Shown piece by piece: positions 9,776 through 18,997 of a stretch of DNA of 64,000 bases (position 1 is its first letter; each line of letters starts with the position of its first letter). The notes beneath the pieces are model-generated. The model had not been told where the DNA came from. It ran no database searches and worked only from the letters and a program-made list of their open reading frames with translations. The stretch is from assembly GCA_963712905.1 (NCBI GenBank), contig CAVQJU010000002.1, positions 1 through 64,000 on the forward strand, written 5' to 3'. A program made the position numbers and the translations under genes. The DNA is from CAVQJU01 sp963712905. Its GTDB lineage: Bacteria; Acidobacteriota; Vicinamibacteria; Vicinamibacterales; CAVVIG01.

Positions 9776-10447
9776 CTAGGCCGTTACGCGCCGGCGACGG
9801 AAGACGAACAGCAACGGGAGAGCGAGGAGGCACAGAAGCACAGTAGCCGGCTCAGGAACCCGCGTGATTTGATCCTGACCCCTACCCGTCGCGTCGAGGA
9901 AGGTAGCCACCGACGTATTCGTGCCGACCCTCCCGATGTAGTAGGTAGCCCAATCGGTCGCCGCCTGACTCGCCTTGAAGGTGAACCCGTTCAAAGGGTC
10001 CCCGTACAGCGCTGGGTACAGCGTTTCCCAAATCGCAAGCTGCAGCCCCGCAGCCTGGGCGGCAGTCCCCACGCTGTGAATGGTGTCCGCGTAGGTGTTG
10101 AACAGCCAGGCCGCCCGTGCGCCAGCCGTGAGGTCTCCAACGGCAATTCCTGCGGTAGTGTCGGAATTTTGTTGGTTTGTTGTCGTGACATTAACCGGAT
10201 TCTGGACGGTCAGCGCGTCGTCGAACAAATCGACACAGTAGGCGTAGATGTTGGTTGTCGAGCCGGTAGCGGCGAGCAGCCAGTTCCCTTCCCCCGCCCA
10301 ACCCGTCTCTTTTACCCCATTACGGATGACGGACACCGCTTCCCCTTTGCCAAGGCTGGTCAGGGTCAACGAAGCCGCCGAGGCGGACGTGGCGCTCAGA
10401 ATCGCCGCGCCAAAAAGTCCGACCGCAAGGAGCCTTTTCATAGTCAT
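9776..10447 (-). CDS. PEP-CTERM sorting-signal protein
   Basis: Exported protein of about 223 residues. It has a signal peptide ('MKRLLAVGLFGAAILSATSASA') at the N-terminus and a classical PEP-CTERM tail at the C-terminus: 'VPEPATV', then a hydrophobic helix, then an RRRR-type basic cluster. The mid-region resembles extracellular proteins of the 'AYCVDLFD...W' kind ('IYAYCVDLFDD', 'AAWLFNTYAD', 'GLQLAIWETLY'). Tails like this are cut by exosortase XrtA or a relative during export into the exopolysaccharide layer. That matches the PrsT-like and XrtA-ATPase-like genes at 12.2-17.3 kb. ATG choices are 10447 and 10441; GGAGG lies 14 bases upstream. Confidence 0.85.
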   Translation of the reverse strand: MTMKRLLAVGLFGAAILSATSASAASLTLTSLGKGEAVSVIRNGVKETGWAGEGNWLLAATGSTTNIYAYCVDLFDDALTVQNPVNVTTTNQQNSDTTAGIAVGDLTAGARAAWLFNTYADTIHSVGTAAQAAGLQLAIWETLYPALYGDPLNGFTFKASQAATDWATYYIGRVGTNTSVATFLDATGRGQDQITRVPEPATVLLCLLALPLLFVFRRRRVTA

Positions 10448-10728
10448 CGCCACAGTTTGAGCCTCCGTGGCGTCAGTTACAGCCACGCTTTGGTCCAGGA
10501 AAACCGACTGGCCATCACTTAAGCAAACGGGGGACCAGCCTCAGCCATTGCGAAAACCTGAGTGTTCTGGAGCCTCCGTTCACGGCACGTCTCGGGATGT
10601 CAACGTCCGCGGGGACTTTTGTGATCTGTCCGTAATAACTTCAGAAAGATTGGGTCTTACTTGGTGGGATGCCACGAACGAGCACGCGTGATCCCGGCGT
10701 CTCGCACGAAGAGATGTTGGATAGAATG

Positions 10729-12150
10729 GCCGTTGACATGCGGGTGCTGCGCTCTTTTTCCTTCGCCGCCCTGCTGATTACCGCGACGTGTGGCGGCCAG
10801 TCCGTGCCCCCGAATCCGCCATCTGGCGACGGCTCGTCCCCCGCTTCGCCCATCAGCATCGCCGGTTCCGAGAGAATGGGGTGGCGCCAGGTCGCTGATG
10901 CGAGCGTGGTCTCCCGCTATCAGTACTCCGCGTATGTCGACGACGAGCGGTTCGATTTACCAGACGCAGTATGCAACAGCTCAGACGACACCGGCTTCAA
11001 TTGCGTTGCGCAGCTGCCGCCCATGTCCGCCGGAGCGCATCGTATTGAAATAGTGGCCAGCGATTCCGGGGAGCCGAGCCCGAAGTCGCCGCCGCTTTAC
11101 GTCGTTGTGGCCATGGCCAAGGTCGCGGCCGCGATCCGCAAAGCTGATTCCGCCCCGCGGGCCATCGCGACCTCCGATGGTGTGCGGCTCACCGTTGAAA
11201 CGCTGGCGATCGGTCTCGACACGCCGTCCGCCCTGGCGGCGACGCCAGACGCTCGCATTTTCATCGCGCAAGGCTCAGGCGACGTGTACGTGTGGAAGGC
11301 GAGCCGGATTCTCCCGACGCCTGCCGTCAGTCTGCCGGACGTCCAGCGAATCCCGGGAGTGGGGCTAGTCGGGCTGACGCTGGACAGGGACTTCGCCTCG
11401 AACGGCCGTGTGTATGTGGCCTACGCGGGCAAGGCGCGGAATGGCACGCCGGTCAATCGAATCGTGCGATTCCGCGAGCTGAACGACGTCTTCGCCGAAG
11501 CGGTGGTCATCCTCGAAGACCCTGTCGACCATATCGCCGGCGCCGCCTCGCGACCGCCTCGGATTCGCATGGGTTCGGACAGGAAATTGTACGTTGCGTT
11601 TCCAGCGAGCGATTGGCCCACCGCGGACAGCTTCGCGTCGTATGCCGGAAAAGTTCTTCGACTCAACGACGATGGGACCACGCCGAGAGATAACCCGCGG
11701 ACCTCACCCATCATTTCTTCCGGGCACGCGGCGGCGGGGGGCTTCGACTGGGCGGCCGGCAGCGGCCGGTTGTGGATGACAGAACGCGACCGGCGAGGCC
11801 GAGACGTCCTCGGCTTGATGTCCCCGGCCTTTCAAAGCGCCGCGGCGACGTCGTTCGAATCAGTATTGGACGCGTCGGGAACAGCTTTCTATCCCCCGAA
11901 CGTGCTGAAGGCTTTCGCGAACGACCTGTTCATCGCCGGCCTTGCCGGCCAGCAACTCCGCCGCGTTCGTTTCAATCCAGGTGATGCGACGCGTGTCGCT
12001 TCAACCGAGAGCCTGCTGGCGGGCGAGTACGGACGCTTCAGCGATGTGATCGTCGGGCCGGACGGTGCGATCTACCTGGTCACGAGCAATCGAGGCCTTT
12101 CCTCGGCCGCTGCCGGTGACGATCGGCTTCTGAGGCTTACCGCGAGATAG
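10729..12150 (+). CDS. Sorbosone/glucose dehydrogenase-like beta-propeller protein, secreted
   Basis: Protein of about 473 residues starting with a hydrophobic export signal ('MRVLRSFSFAALLITATCGGQS'); the Cys could be lipidated, though the lipobox is poor. An Ig-like segment follows (about residues 45-125). A six-bladed quinoprotein-glucose-dehydrogenase fold comes next: 'LAATPDARIFIAQGSGDVYV', 'GLVGLTLDRDFASNGRVYVAYA', 'GKVLRLNDDGTTPRDNP', 'SGHAAAGGFDWAAGSGRLW', 'SDVIVGPDGAIYLVTSN'. Such proteins oxidise sugars with PQQ or simply use the propeller for binding. The usual His-rich catalytic signature is not clear here, so enzymatic activity is uncertain. Stop TAG at 12148-12150 abuts a palindromic array. 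Start at 10729 or 10741. Confidence 0.72.
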   Translation, partial: AVDMRVLRSFSFAALLITATCGGQSVPPNPPSGDGSSPASPISIAGSERMGWRQVADASVVSRYQYSAYVDDERFDLPDAVCNSSDDTGFNCVAQLPPMSAGAHRIEIVASDSGEPSPKSPPLYVVVAMAKVAAAIRKADSAPRAIATSDGVRLTVETLAIGLDTPSALAATPDARIFIAQGSGDVYVWKASRILPTPAVSLPDVQRIPGVGLVGLTLDRDFASNGRVYVAYAGKARNGTPVNRIVRFRELNDVFAEAVVILEDPVDHIAGAASRPPRIRMGSDRKLYVAFPASDWPTADSFASYAGKVLRLNDDGTTPRDNPRTSPIISSGHAAAGGFDWAAGSGRLWMTERDRRGRDVLGLMSPAFQSAAATSFESVLDASGTAFYPPNVLKAFANDLFIAGLAGQQLRRVRFNPGDATRVASTESLLAGEYGRFSDVIVGPDGAIYLVTSNRGLSSAAAGDDRLLRLTAR

Positions 12151-12247
12151 AACGTTGAACGCAGAGCACGCAGAGATCGCAGAGATTCTTTCTTCAACTT
12201 TGAATTCTCTGCGATCTCCGCGTGCTCTGCGTTCCACGTCGTGAAAG
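12151..12247. repeat. Short-period palindromic array, CGCAGAG family (copy 1)
   Basis: Left arm of 9-nt units (CGCAGAGCA, CGCAGAGAT, CGCAGAGAT) is mirrored by a right arm (CTCTGCGATCTCCGCGTGCTCTGCG) around an AT-rich centre. It fills the whole 97-bp gap between two converging genes, so a bidirectional terminator function is plausible. Other copies are near 18.8 and 19.6-20.0 kb. Confidence 0.85.
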
Positions 12248-14528
12248 TCAGCGGGAGCCGATCGACTCCAGGACCTTCCTCGCATCCTGCGCACCATCGA
12301 AATCCGGCTTGAGCTGAAGCGCGCGCGTCAGCGATTGCCGGGCGCGAACCGCGTCGCCCGCGCTCGCGTACGCGAGACCGAGGTGATAGTGGTAGACCGG
12401 ATTCCCCGGATCCTTCTCCACGCTCACCTTGAACGGCGGAATCGCAAGGGCCGCGAGATTCTTCTTGTAGTAGACGAAACCGAGCGTGTCGTTGACTTCC
12501 GGAAGATCCGGCAGCTGCTTGTGCGCCGCCTGCGCCAGCTGCAGGGCCTTGTCGAGATTGCCGCCGGATTCGGCGTACATCCACGCCAGGTTGTTGGCGG
12601 CCACGGCGGCCTCCGGGTCGATCTCGACGACGCGCTCGAACCGTTCGCGCGCTCCCTTGGCGTCGCCCTGCGCCTCCAGGATGATCCCCACCATCGTCCA
12701 CGCGGCCACTGAGCGTGGCTCTCGTGCGGCGAGGGTTTCGAACTCCTTGCGTGCCTGGTCCAACTTCTTCTGCGCGAGATACAACTGGCCGAGCCCGCTG
12801 TAAGCGGCCAGGTCCCGGCTATCGAGCTCGATCGCGCGGCGCAGATACGTTTCAGCCTTGTTGAGATCCCCGCCGGCGGCGTATGTGCGGGCGCCGAGCG
12901 CCAACAGACCGGATGTGGGACGAACCGCGATCTGCGCGTCAACCCGCGCCTGCGCGCTCTTGAAGTCCTTGCTGGCCAGGTCGAGCGTGACGAGGCCGCT
13001 CAGCGCCTCGACGTTGCCGGGCTCCAGCTTCAGCGCACGCTCGAACTCGGTCCGCGCAGCCGCGGTCTGTTGTTTTCGCCCCAGCAGCATCCCGGTCTGC
13101 GTGTGGACGGCGGCGGAATCCGGAAACCGGGTGTTCAGACGTTTGAGCTCGGCCTCGGCCCGGTCCAGCTCGCCGTTGCTCACCAGACCACGCACGAGGG
13201 CCAGCTGCGCGGCGGCGTTGTTCGGCTTGTCCGCGAGCGCTTCTCGCGCGAACGCGACCGAACGCCGCGGGACGGCCCTGCGACAGGCTCAGCTGCGACA
13301 GCGCGATCTTGGCCTCCGTCGCCTGCGGATTCAGCCGGAGCACCTCCTGAAACGCAGCGGTCGCCTCGTCTGGCTGTTTTCGCGCGGCCTGCACCCGGCC
13401 AAGCGTGAAGAACGCGCTGGACGAATCGGGATGCCGCTCCGTCGCTGTGGTGGCAGTCTGAAGCGCCTCGTCCAGCTTGCGATCCGTGAGCAGGAACGAG
13501 GTCTTGAGCAGCAATCCCTCCAGATTCGTCTTGTCCTTCGCGAGGACGCCTTCAACGCCACGGTACGCGGTGTCGCGCCTGCCGCTCCGGTAGTCGAGCG
13601 CGGCCAGCCGCGCGGTGGCCTCGTTGAACGACTTCGGATCCTTCAGCAACGGCTCGAGCGTCGCCCTGACGGCCGCGTCGTTTCCGACTGTCAGGTAGTA
13701 ATCAGCCAACGTTAACGCTGATCCCTGGCTCTTCGAGACTTCCGCCACTGTCTTGAGGGGCTTCTCCGCGTCAGCAGGACGACCGTTCGCCATGTAGAAG
13801 CTGGCAAGCGCCCGGTTGGTCAGCGGGTGAAGGGGATCGAGATCGAGCGCCCGCTTCAGCGATTCCTCAGCCCGCGCGGGTTGACCGGTCAGCCAGTAGA
13901 AGTTGGCGAGCGCGAGATTCGCCTGCAGCGAACGCGGTTCGAGTTCGACCGCTTTCTTGAACGCGGTCTCCGCAGTGTCCATCTGCCCACGGCTCAGTTC
14001 GAGAGATCCCAGGCTGGTATACGTGCCGCTTCGAGCTGGGTCGATGCGCAACGCGTCTTCAATCTGGGCCAGCGCGCCTTCGACATCCCTCAAGCCCGCG
14101 AGCGCGTTCGCCTGGAGCACCTGAGCCTCGACGTTGCGGCTATCCTTCGCGATCACCTTCGCGGCCCGCGCCCTGGCATCGTCGAATCGCCCGCCGAGGA
14201 GCAGCAGGCTTCCAGCCTTCAACTGGATCTGGACGTCGTCGGGCAGCAGGTCGGCGGCGCGCACGAACGCGCCCAACGCATTGCCGAGGTCCTGAGTCGC
14301 CAGATACGCGTCGGCAAGCTTCGCGTACGCCTCACCAGACAGCGGATCCTGCTGGAGGGCGTTCTTGTATTCGACAATGGCCTCGGCGTACTTGCCGGAC
14401 TTCGCGAATTTATCGGCGCTATCCAGGTAGCGTTGCCGCGCAACCTTCGGGTCCTGCTTGCACGCGGCGCCGCACAGCCCGAGCGCGAGGACGAAAACGG
14501 AGACGAAGGAGCGAAACCTTGTAGACAT
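12248..14528 (-). CDS. TPR-repeat lipoprotein, PEP-CTERM-system PrsT-like (one frameshift)
   Basis: About 760 residues when one extra C near 13270 is removed. It starts with a lipoprotein signal ('FVLALGLCGAAC', lipobox GAAC), followed by 17 or more TPR units across the whole length ('GKYAEAIVEYKNALQQDP', 'LDEALQTATTATERHPDS', 'AVAANNLAWMYAESGG'). Length, lipobox and wall-to-wall TPRs match PrsT, the TPR lipoprotein of PEP-CTERM/XrtA exopolysaccharide loci. It probably scaffolds export or polymer assembly at the membrane. ATG 14528 is preferred over GTG 14537. It faces away from the HAD-like gene at 14567 and converges with the propeller gene. XrtA itself is not in the window. Confidence 0.78.
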
Positions 14529-14566
14529 GAACCTCACAGTGTCTATCGGTAGAGTATCGTAAGAGC

Positions 14567-15136
14567 GTGCGCTCGCTGCCTCGTCGTATCGCCATCGAGC
14601 TCGACGGCGTGCTCGCCCCGGCGGTATCTGAAGCCGATCATTCTGGCCGTACTGAGAACTTCTGGGAAACCCTGAGCGAAACTGAACCGAACGTTGTCTC
14701 GCGTCTTGCGGGAATCGCGGCCGAGCGGCGCTGGGAAGTGATCTTCTTAACGAAGCGGTCTCCGTCGGCGGGCGATACCGTCCAGGTTCAGTCGCAGCGC
14801 TGGCTCGAGGAAAAGGGCTTCGCCCTTCCGTGCGTCTACGTGACGCCAGGCTCCAGGGGCCGCATCGCCTCGGCGCTGCATCTTGATCTCGTCATCGACG
14901 CCAGCCCGGACAACTGCGTCAACGTCATCACCGAATCCGACGCGCGAGCGATCCTTGTGTGGCCCGGCGACCGGGCCGGCTTGCCGGCTGACGCGCGCCG
15001 CCCCGAGATCAACATCGCGAAGTCGTTCGGCGAATGCCTCGACACACTGGCCGTCGTTGACGACCCGTCCCCTCGAAACGCCGGCGTCTTCGCCTGGGTG
15101 CGGCGGCTGTTTGGCTTGAAAGAAGTGAAGGCTTAG
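14567..15136 (+). CDS. HAD-superfamily-like hypothetical protein
   Basis: 189 residues starting at GTG 14567, only 38 bp from the divergent TPR gene. It shows a HAD-like plan: 'IAIELDGVLAPAV' (motif I with one Asp replaced: ELDG rather than DxDG), 'WEVIFLTKRS' (motif II Thr), and 'LDLVIDASPDNCVNVI' (motif IV Asp). It resembles deoxyribonucleotidase-like or glycan-locus HADs, but the altered nucleophile position makes catalysis doubtful. The C-terminus 'VFAWVRRLFGLKEVKA' is amphipathic. Context between PrsT-like and XrtA-ATPase-like genes suggests a link with the PEP-CTERM/EPS system. Function is not assigned. Confidence 0.6.
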   Translation: MRSLPRRIAIELDGVLAPAVSEADHSGRTENFWETLSETEPNVVSRLAGIAAERRWEVIFLTKRSPSAGDTVQVQSQRWLEEKGFALPCVYVTPGSRGRIASALHLDLVIDASPDNCVNVITESDARAILVWPGDRAGLPADARRPEINIAKSFGECLDTLAVVDDPSPRNAGVFAWVRRLFGLKEVKA

Positions 15137-15290
15137 CCGCAGTCCCGGGTCCTTCGGCCTTGGTTCCTGGTCCGTTCCCGGGGTCCATAGTCCGTTCGTA
15201 GTCGGTCCGCGTCCTCGCACCGCCTCTGGGACAGCGTGGACCCAGGACCAAGGACGGACCAAGAACCAGGGCCTAAGAACTAAGGACCTA
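15137..15290. repeat. Short-period palindromic array, TTGGTCC/GGACCAA family (copy 1)
   Basis: About 150 bp. The left arm is built of 7-nt units of the TTGGTCC / CTGGTCC type, the right arm of their complements (GGACCAA, GGACGGACCAAG). The centre contains GGACAGCGTGGAC (15229-15241), shared exactly with the copy at 36.2 kb. It fills the gap between converging genes and contributes the TAG stop of the minus-strand ATPase gene. Confidence 0.85.
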
Positions 15291-17259
15291 TTCGACCTGC
15301 ACGATGAAACCGCTGGCGTAACCCGGAATTTGCTGGGCGCGGCCACGATCGAGGTCCGCCTCGGCGCGGTCCGCATAAGGTCCGAGGAACACGGCGAAGG
15401 CACGAGTTCCGTTGCTCAACAATCCTTCGGCGCTGTAGGCCTTGAAGCCGGCATCGCGTAATTCCTGGAGCGCCTGCTCCGTGCGTGCCTGGCTCTGGAA
15501 CGTCGCCATCCTGATCGCGAACTTCGGTCCCTCGGGCTGTGCCGGTGCTGGTGTGGACGGAGCTTCCGCCGCGATCGGAGTGAGCGACACCGCGGGCGCT
15601 GGCTGAATCGCCGGCCGGGACTGCGCCGGTTGCGCGACAGTCGCATTCCCTCTTGAGGGCGCTTTCGAATACGAATACACGCCCAGTCCCGCGAGCACGG
15701 CCAGGCACGCGCCGGCCACCACGATTCGGGACCGTCTCCGCTGCCGGGCCGCTACCGCCACCGCGAAAGACGGCTCCCGCGGTGCCGTCTCCCAGAAATT
15801 GCTGTTGGGGGTGTCATCAACCTTGTTGGTGACCGCCTCGCTCGGTAAGTCGTTCAACCCGGGCGAATGAGACAAATCGGGCAAGTCGGACAGGTCGGGC
15901 AAATCAGGCAAGTCAGGCAAATCAATCAGGGGCCGTCTCTTCCCGAGCGTCAAGCCGACCGGCGCGACGGGGGCCGGCTCCGGCTGCGGCTCGGGTTCCG
16001 GGTGCGCTTGAGCGGCCTCCACGGGAAAAGACTCCAGCGCATCCCAGGACGCTTGCGCGGCTGCAGCGACGGGCAACTTGAGGTCGTCAACGGCCCACCG
16101 AACGTGCTCGGCATCTGCGCTCATTTCCCGACCGCGAGCCGCGCGCAGGAGCGCGCGGTCGCAGATGAGATTGATCACCCGCGGGATTCCGTTCGACGCC
16201 GCCCACACCATTTCGATGGCCGCGTCCGTGAACTGAACTCGCCCGTCGTTGCCCGCGACGGCCAGCCGATGCGAGACGTAACGCGCCACATCGTCGCGAA
16301 CAAGCGGGGACAGTTCGCAGCGGACCGTCACGCGCTGATTGACTTGCCGCAACGCCGTCGTGGCCAGGCGCGCCTGCAACTCGGGCTGTCCGACGAGCAC
16401 GACTTCGAGCAGCTTCTGGCCTTTGTCGAGGTCGGACAGAATGCGGATCTCTTCGAGCAACTCCGCGGACAGGTTCTGCGCCTCGTCTATCATGACGACC
16501 GCGAACGCCTTGAGCGGCTGAAGCGAGGCGAGGAAGTCGTAGAGCGGGTAGGCTGAGATCCGTCCGGCTCGCCCCGCGCAGCCGGCCGCCCCGGATTTCG
16601 TCCACCGACACGACGCCGAAGTCCACCAGCAGCGTCTTCAGCAGGTCTTCGCGCGAGAGAAACGGGTCCTGGACGAACGCCGCGAACGTCTTCTGATCGA
16701 GCGACTGCAGCACCGCGCGGCACAAGGTCGTCTTGCCCGTGCCGACCTCGCCGGTCAGCACGAGAAGGCCTTCGCGCCGGCGGATGGCGGCAGCCAGCGT
16801 GTCGAACGCCGCGCCGTGTGAGGATTGGGTGAAGAAGAACCGCGGATCCGAAGAGAGGCTGAAGGGCTTCTCGCGCAGGCCGAAGAACGGCTCGTAGGTC
16901 AGCGAACCAGGGTCCTGCGACGTCGTATCCGCGACGCCGATGAACCAGTGAAGACGGCTTCGGGCTTCGGCGCCGCCGGGGATTTTCAGTTCGGCCGGCT
17001 CGAACGCCGAAGGCGGCCTGGGAGCGGCGGTCTGCTCCTTCTCCATCACAGGTGTTTCGGCACCATCGCCGTCGTTCATCATCGGCGCAGGCCGCGCGGC
17101 GGCTTCCGCCTGCTCGTCGGCCGCGCTCCGCGCCATGGCCGCGTCGATTCTGGCCAGGATGGACGCCATCTCGGCGGACGCCTCCCGTACGGCGACCGTC
17201 GGGAGCGACGGGGCGGAATCGAGGTCTTCGGGAGGCAGATCGGATTTCAAGCCGGACAT
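15288..17259 (-). CDS. XrtA-associated / GspA (ExeA)-type AAA ATPase with TM helix and C-terminal SPOR domain (one frameshift)
   Basis: N-terminal linker of ~130 residues, then 'YEPFFGLREKPFSLSSDPRFFF', the start of the ExeA/GspA ATPase. Walker A is 'TGEVGTGKTT', Walker B 'VVMIDEAQNL', sensor region 'GQPELQARL', and the arginine-rich lid 'GIPRVINLICDRALL'. A Pro/Glu linker, a transmembrane helix ('IVVAGACLAVLAGLGVYSY') and a C-terminal SPOR-like domain ('FAIRMATFQSQARTEQALQ...') follow. An indel near 16552 splits the frame. GspA-type ATPases pair with peptidoglycan-binding partners; the PEP-CTERM version is associated with XrtA loci. A SPOR domain would target septal or denuded glycan. The linker carries a DLPDLPDLP tandem encoded by a 9-nt repeat (see 15870-15931). 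Confidence 0.8.
15870..15931 (-). repeat. 9-nt tandem array inside the ATPase gene (codes for DLP repeats)
   Basis: Units CAAATCGGG, CAAGTCGGA, CAGGTCGGG, CAAATCAGG, CAAGTCAGG, CAAATC lie in register (9 nt) within the linker of the SPOR ATPase. On the minus strand they encode 'DLPDLPDLPDLSDLPDL'. The unit resembles the GTCGGGTAG units of the intergenic array at 28.0 kb, so this may be the same type of repeat tolerated inside a reading frame. Confidence 0.75.
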
Positions 17260-17285
17260 ACTACTACGGAGATATCGGCCGTACC

Positions 17286-17627
17286 TTACCTGAGGTTTGC
17301 CAACTCGCCCAGACCGCCCACCTCGAAGTCATAAACAAACGCCGATCGGAGCGACTCGTTGAACGACGCGCCGAGGGCCGTGTGCGCAGGATGCCGGAGG
17401 TATGCCTGGAGACCGGCCAGGTCGTCGAAGTCGATGGTGACGAGGTAATCCGCGGAATCCGGCGCGGATTGCTCGTACCCGGCGCCGTGCACGACTCGTC
17501 GACCGACCCGCACGCCGCGCACGTCGGGGATCTCGCGAATCGCGCGCTCGAACGCGTCGATCAGCGCCTGCCCCTCGGCGGGTGACAGATCTGCACGCGG
17601 CTTCATCAGGACGACGTGGGAAACCAT
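17286..17627 (-). CDS. Dabb (stress-responsive alpha/beta barrel) domain protein
   Basis: 113-residue single-domain protein: 'MVSHVVLMKPRADLSPAEGQ', 'AIREIPDVRGVRVGR', 'YLVTIDFDDLAGLQAYLRHPAH'. This is the dimeric ferredoxin-like Dabb fold; the HPxH-type pattern near the end of the second helix is well kept. The family includes stress-related proteins and olivetolic-acid-type cyclases; the bacterial stand-alone forms have no fixed reaction. It lies 14 bp after the repeat-protein stop (17642) and 26 bp before the ATPase start (17259), so the three genes are probably one operon, with the Dabb gene in the middle. Confidence 0.85.
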   Translation of the reverse strand: MVSHVVLMKPRADLSPAEGQALIDAFERAIREIPDVRGVRVGRRVVHGAGYEQSAPDSADYLVTIDFDDLAGLQAYLRHPAHTALGASFNESLRSAFVYDFEVGGLGELANLR

Positions 17628-17641
17628 GAGAGGTTATAGAG

Positions 17642-18745
17642 CTATTCCTCGTCGTCGCGTTTCTTCGGAGGAGGCTGGTCCTTCCGAGGAAGTGGTCTGG
17701 GGAGTGGCCTGGCGCCGTCGCCGGGCTTGTTTTGCCACGGCTTCGCCGCGCCGGGCGGTGTACCCGAAGGGGGCCTACCCGTCTTGTTCTGCCACGGCCG
17801 ATCGCCACGCGGCGGGCCGGACGGCGGGCGATTCGATTTCTGCCATTGGGGCCTGTCGCCTGGCGGCCTGCTGAATGACTTGCCCTGCGGCCGGTCGCCG
17901 CGCGGCGCCCCGTACGGCGGTTTGCCGGTTTTGTTCTGCCACGGCCGATCGCCACGCGGCGGGCCGGACGGTGGCCGATTCGATTTTTGCCACTGCGGTC
18001 TGTCGCCTGGCGGCCTGCTGAACGATTTGCCCTGCGGCCGGTCGCCCCGGGGCGCTCCGTACGGCGGTTTGCCGGTCTTGTTCTCCCACGGTCGATCGCC
18101 ACGCGGCGGGCCGGACGGTGGCCGATTCGATTTTTGCCACTGCGGTCTGTCGCCTGGCGGCCTGCTGAACGATTTGCCCTGCGGCCGGTCGCCCCGTGGC
18201 GCTCCGTACGGCGGTTTGCCGGTCTTGTTTTCCCACGGTCGATCGCCACGTGGAGGGCCCGACGGTGGGCGATTCGATTTTTGCCACTGCGGTCTGTCGC
18301 CTGGTGGCCTGCTGTACGATTTGCCCGAGCCCTCGCCGCGCGGCGCCGCGCTCGGCGGCTTACCCGCTTTGTTTTCCCACGGGCGATCGCCACGCGGCGG
18401 ACCCGACGGTGGCCGGTTGGACTTCTGCCACTGCGGCCGATCGCCTCCCGCGGGCTTGTCGCGACCGGGCTTCTTCCTGAACCTGTCGCGCGGATCCTTG
18501 TGCATCCCGCCCGGGCGCCAGTCCTGCCCGCGCTTGTCACCGGTGACCGGCGGCCGCTTCTGCGCTTCCTGTTCCGCCTCCGGCGAATCCCAGATCCGCC
18601 CGCGTGCGAACCACTTCAACACCACTTCCGCGTTGGTCCGGCGCAGCTGCGCGAGCGTCGGGAGCAGGTCCTCTTTCTCCCGCGCGCGGAACGCTGTCGG
18701 CTTGTTGTCGATCAGGATGGTCCAGTAGACGTAACGCGGGGGCAT
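17642..18745 (-). CDS. Basic disordered protein with 49-residue tandem repeats
   Basis: 367 residues. Residues 1-60 form a small folded-looking domain ('MPPRYVYWTILIDNKPTAFR', 'LLPTLAQLRRTNAEVVLKWF', 'GRIWDS') that I do not recognise. From about residue 100 onward there are tandem 49-residue units made of 'GDRPQWQKSNRPPSGPPR', 'GDRPWENKTGKPPYGAPR' and 'GDRPQGKSFSRPP', repeated with little change. The tail is acidic (KKRDDEE). The composition (Arg, Pro, Gly, Lys, Gln, Asn, with regularly spaced Trp) suggests an intrinsically disordered polymer-like region that could bind nucleic acid or ribosomes. No signal peptide is seen, so it is probably cytosolic. It heads the operon with Dabb and the ATPase. 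Confidence 0.75.
   Translation of the reverse strand: MPPRYVYWTILIDNKPTAFRAREKEDLLPTLAQLRRTNAEVVLKWFARGRIWDSPEAEQEAQKRPPVTGDKRGQDWRPGGMHKDPRDRFRKKPGRDKPAGGDRPQWQKSNRPPSGPPRGDRPWENKAGKPPSAAPRGEGSGKSYSRPPGDRPQWQKSNRPPSGPPRGDRPWENKTGKPPYGAPRGDRPQGKSFSRPPGDRPQWQKSNRPPSGPPRGDRPWENKTGKPPYGAPRGDRPQGKSFSRPPGDRPQWQKSNRPPSGPPRGDRPWQNKTGKPPYGAPRGDRPQGKSFSRPPGDRPQWQKSNRPPSGPPRGDRPWQNKTGRPPSGTPPGAAKPWQNKPGDGARPLPRPLPRKDQPPPKKRDDEE
17765..18445 (-). repeat. 147-bp in-frame tandem repeats within the disordered-protein gene
   Basis: The string CGTACGGCGG recurs at 17911, 18058 and 18205, exactly 147 bp apart (49 codons). Partial or diverged units extend on both sides to give about five. Between neighbouring units most changes are single synonymous-looking bases, which suggests recent expansion or homogenisation by recombination. 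Confidence 0.9.
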
Positions 18746-18812
18746 TGTCTCTATTCTTGCAGGTATCGAGGTCTCGCGTAGCAGAAACTGCCACCCCGGA
18801 TCAGGATAACGA

Positions 18813-18896
18813 CGACGTTGAACGCAGAGGACGCTGAGCGCGCAGAGTTACTAGAAAATCTCAGCGATCTCTGCGATCTCTGCGTTCAACATCGTG
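18813..18896. repeat. Short-period palindromic array, CGCAGAG family (copy 2)
   Basis: Begins GACGTTGAACGCAGAGGACGCTGAG and ends with the mirrored CTCTGCGATCTCTGCGTTCAACATCGTG. It sits between two diverging genes (repeat-protein start 18745, Uma2 start 18998), unlike most copies, which lie in convergent gaps. A pure terminator role is therefore not required. Confidence 0.85.
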
Positions 18897-18997
18897 AGGC
18901 AGCCAAGGAACGAACCGTGCGTATGACGACGTGCGATGAGGTGGCCATGCGCGAGCGGTATGCTACGATCCCGGGTCAGGCCGGCGGGAGGCACAAC

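Noticed and set aside
12151..12247. CRISPR array
   Set aside because: Units are 9 nt and mirrored, with no spacers; no cas gene in the window.
17727..18728. 333-residue plus-strand frame through the 147-bp repeats
   Set aside because: The repeat length is a multiple of three, so any open frame stays open; the minus-strand product has a sensible N-terminal domain and operon spacing.
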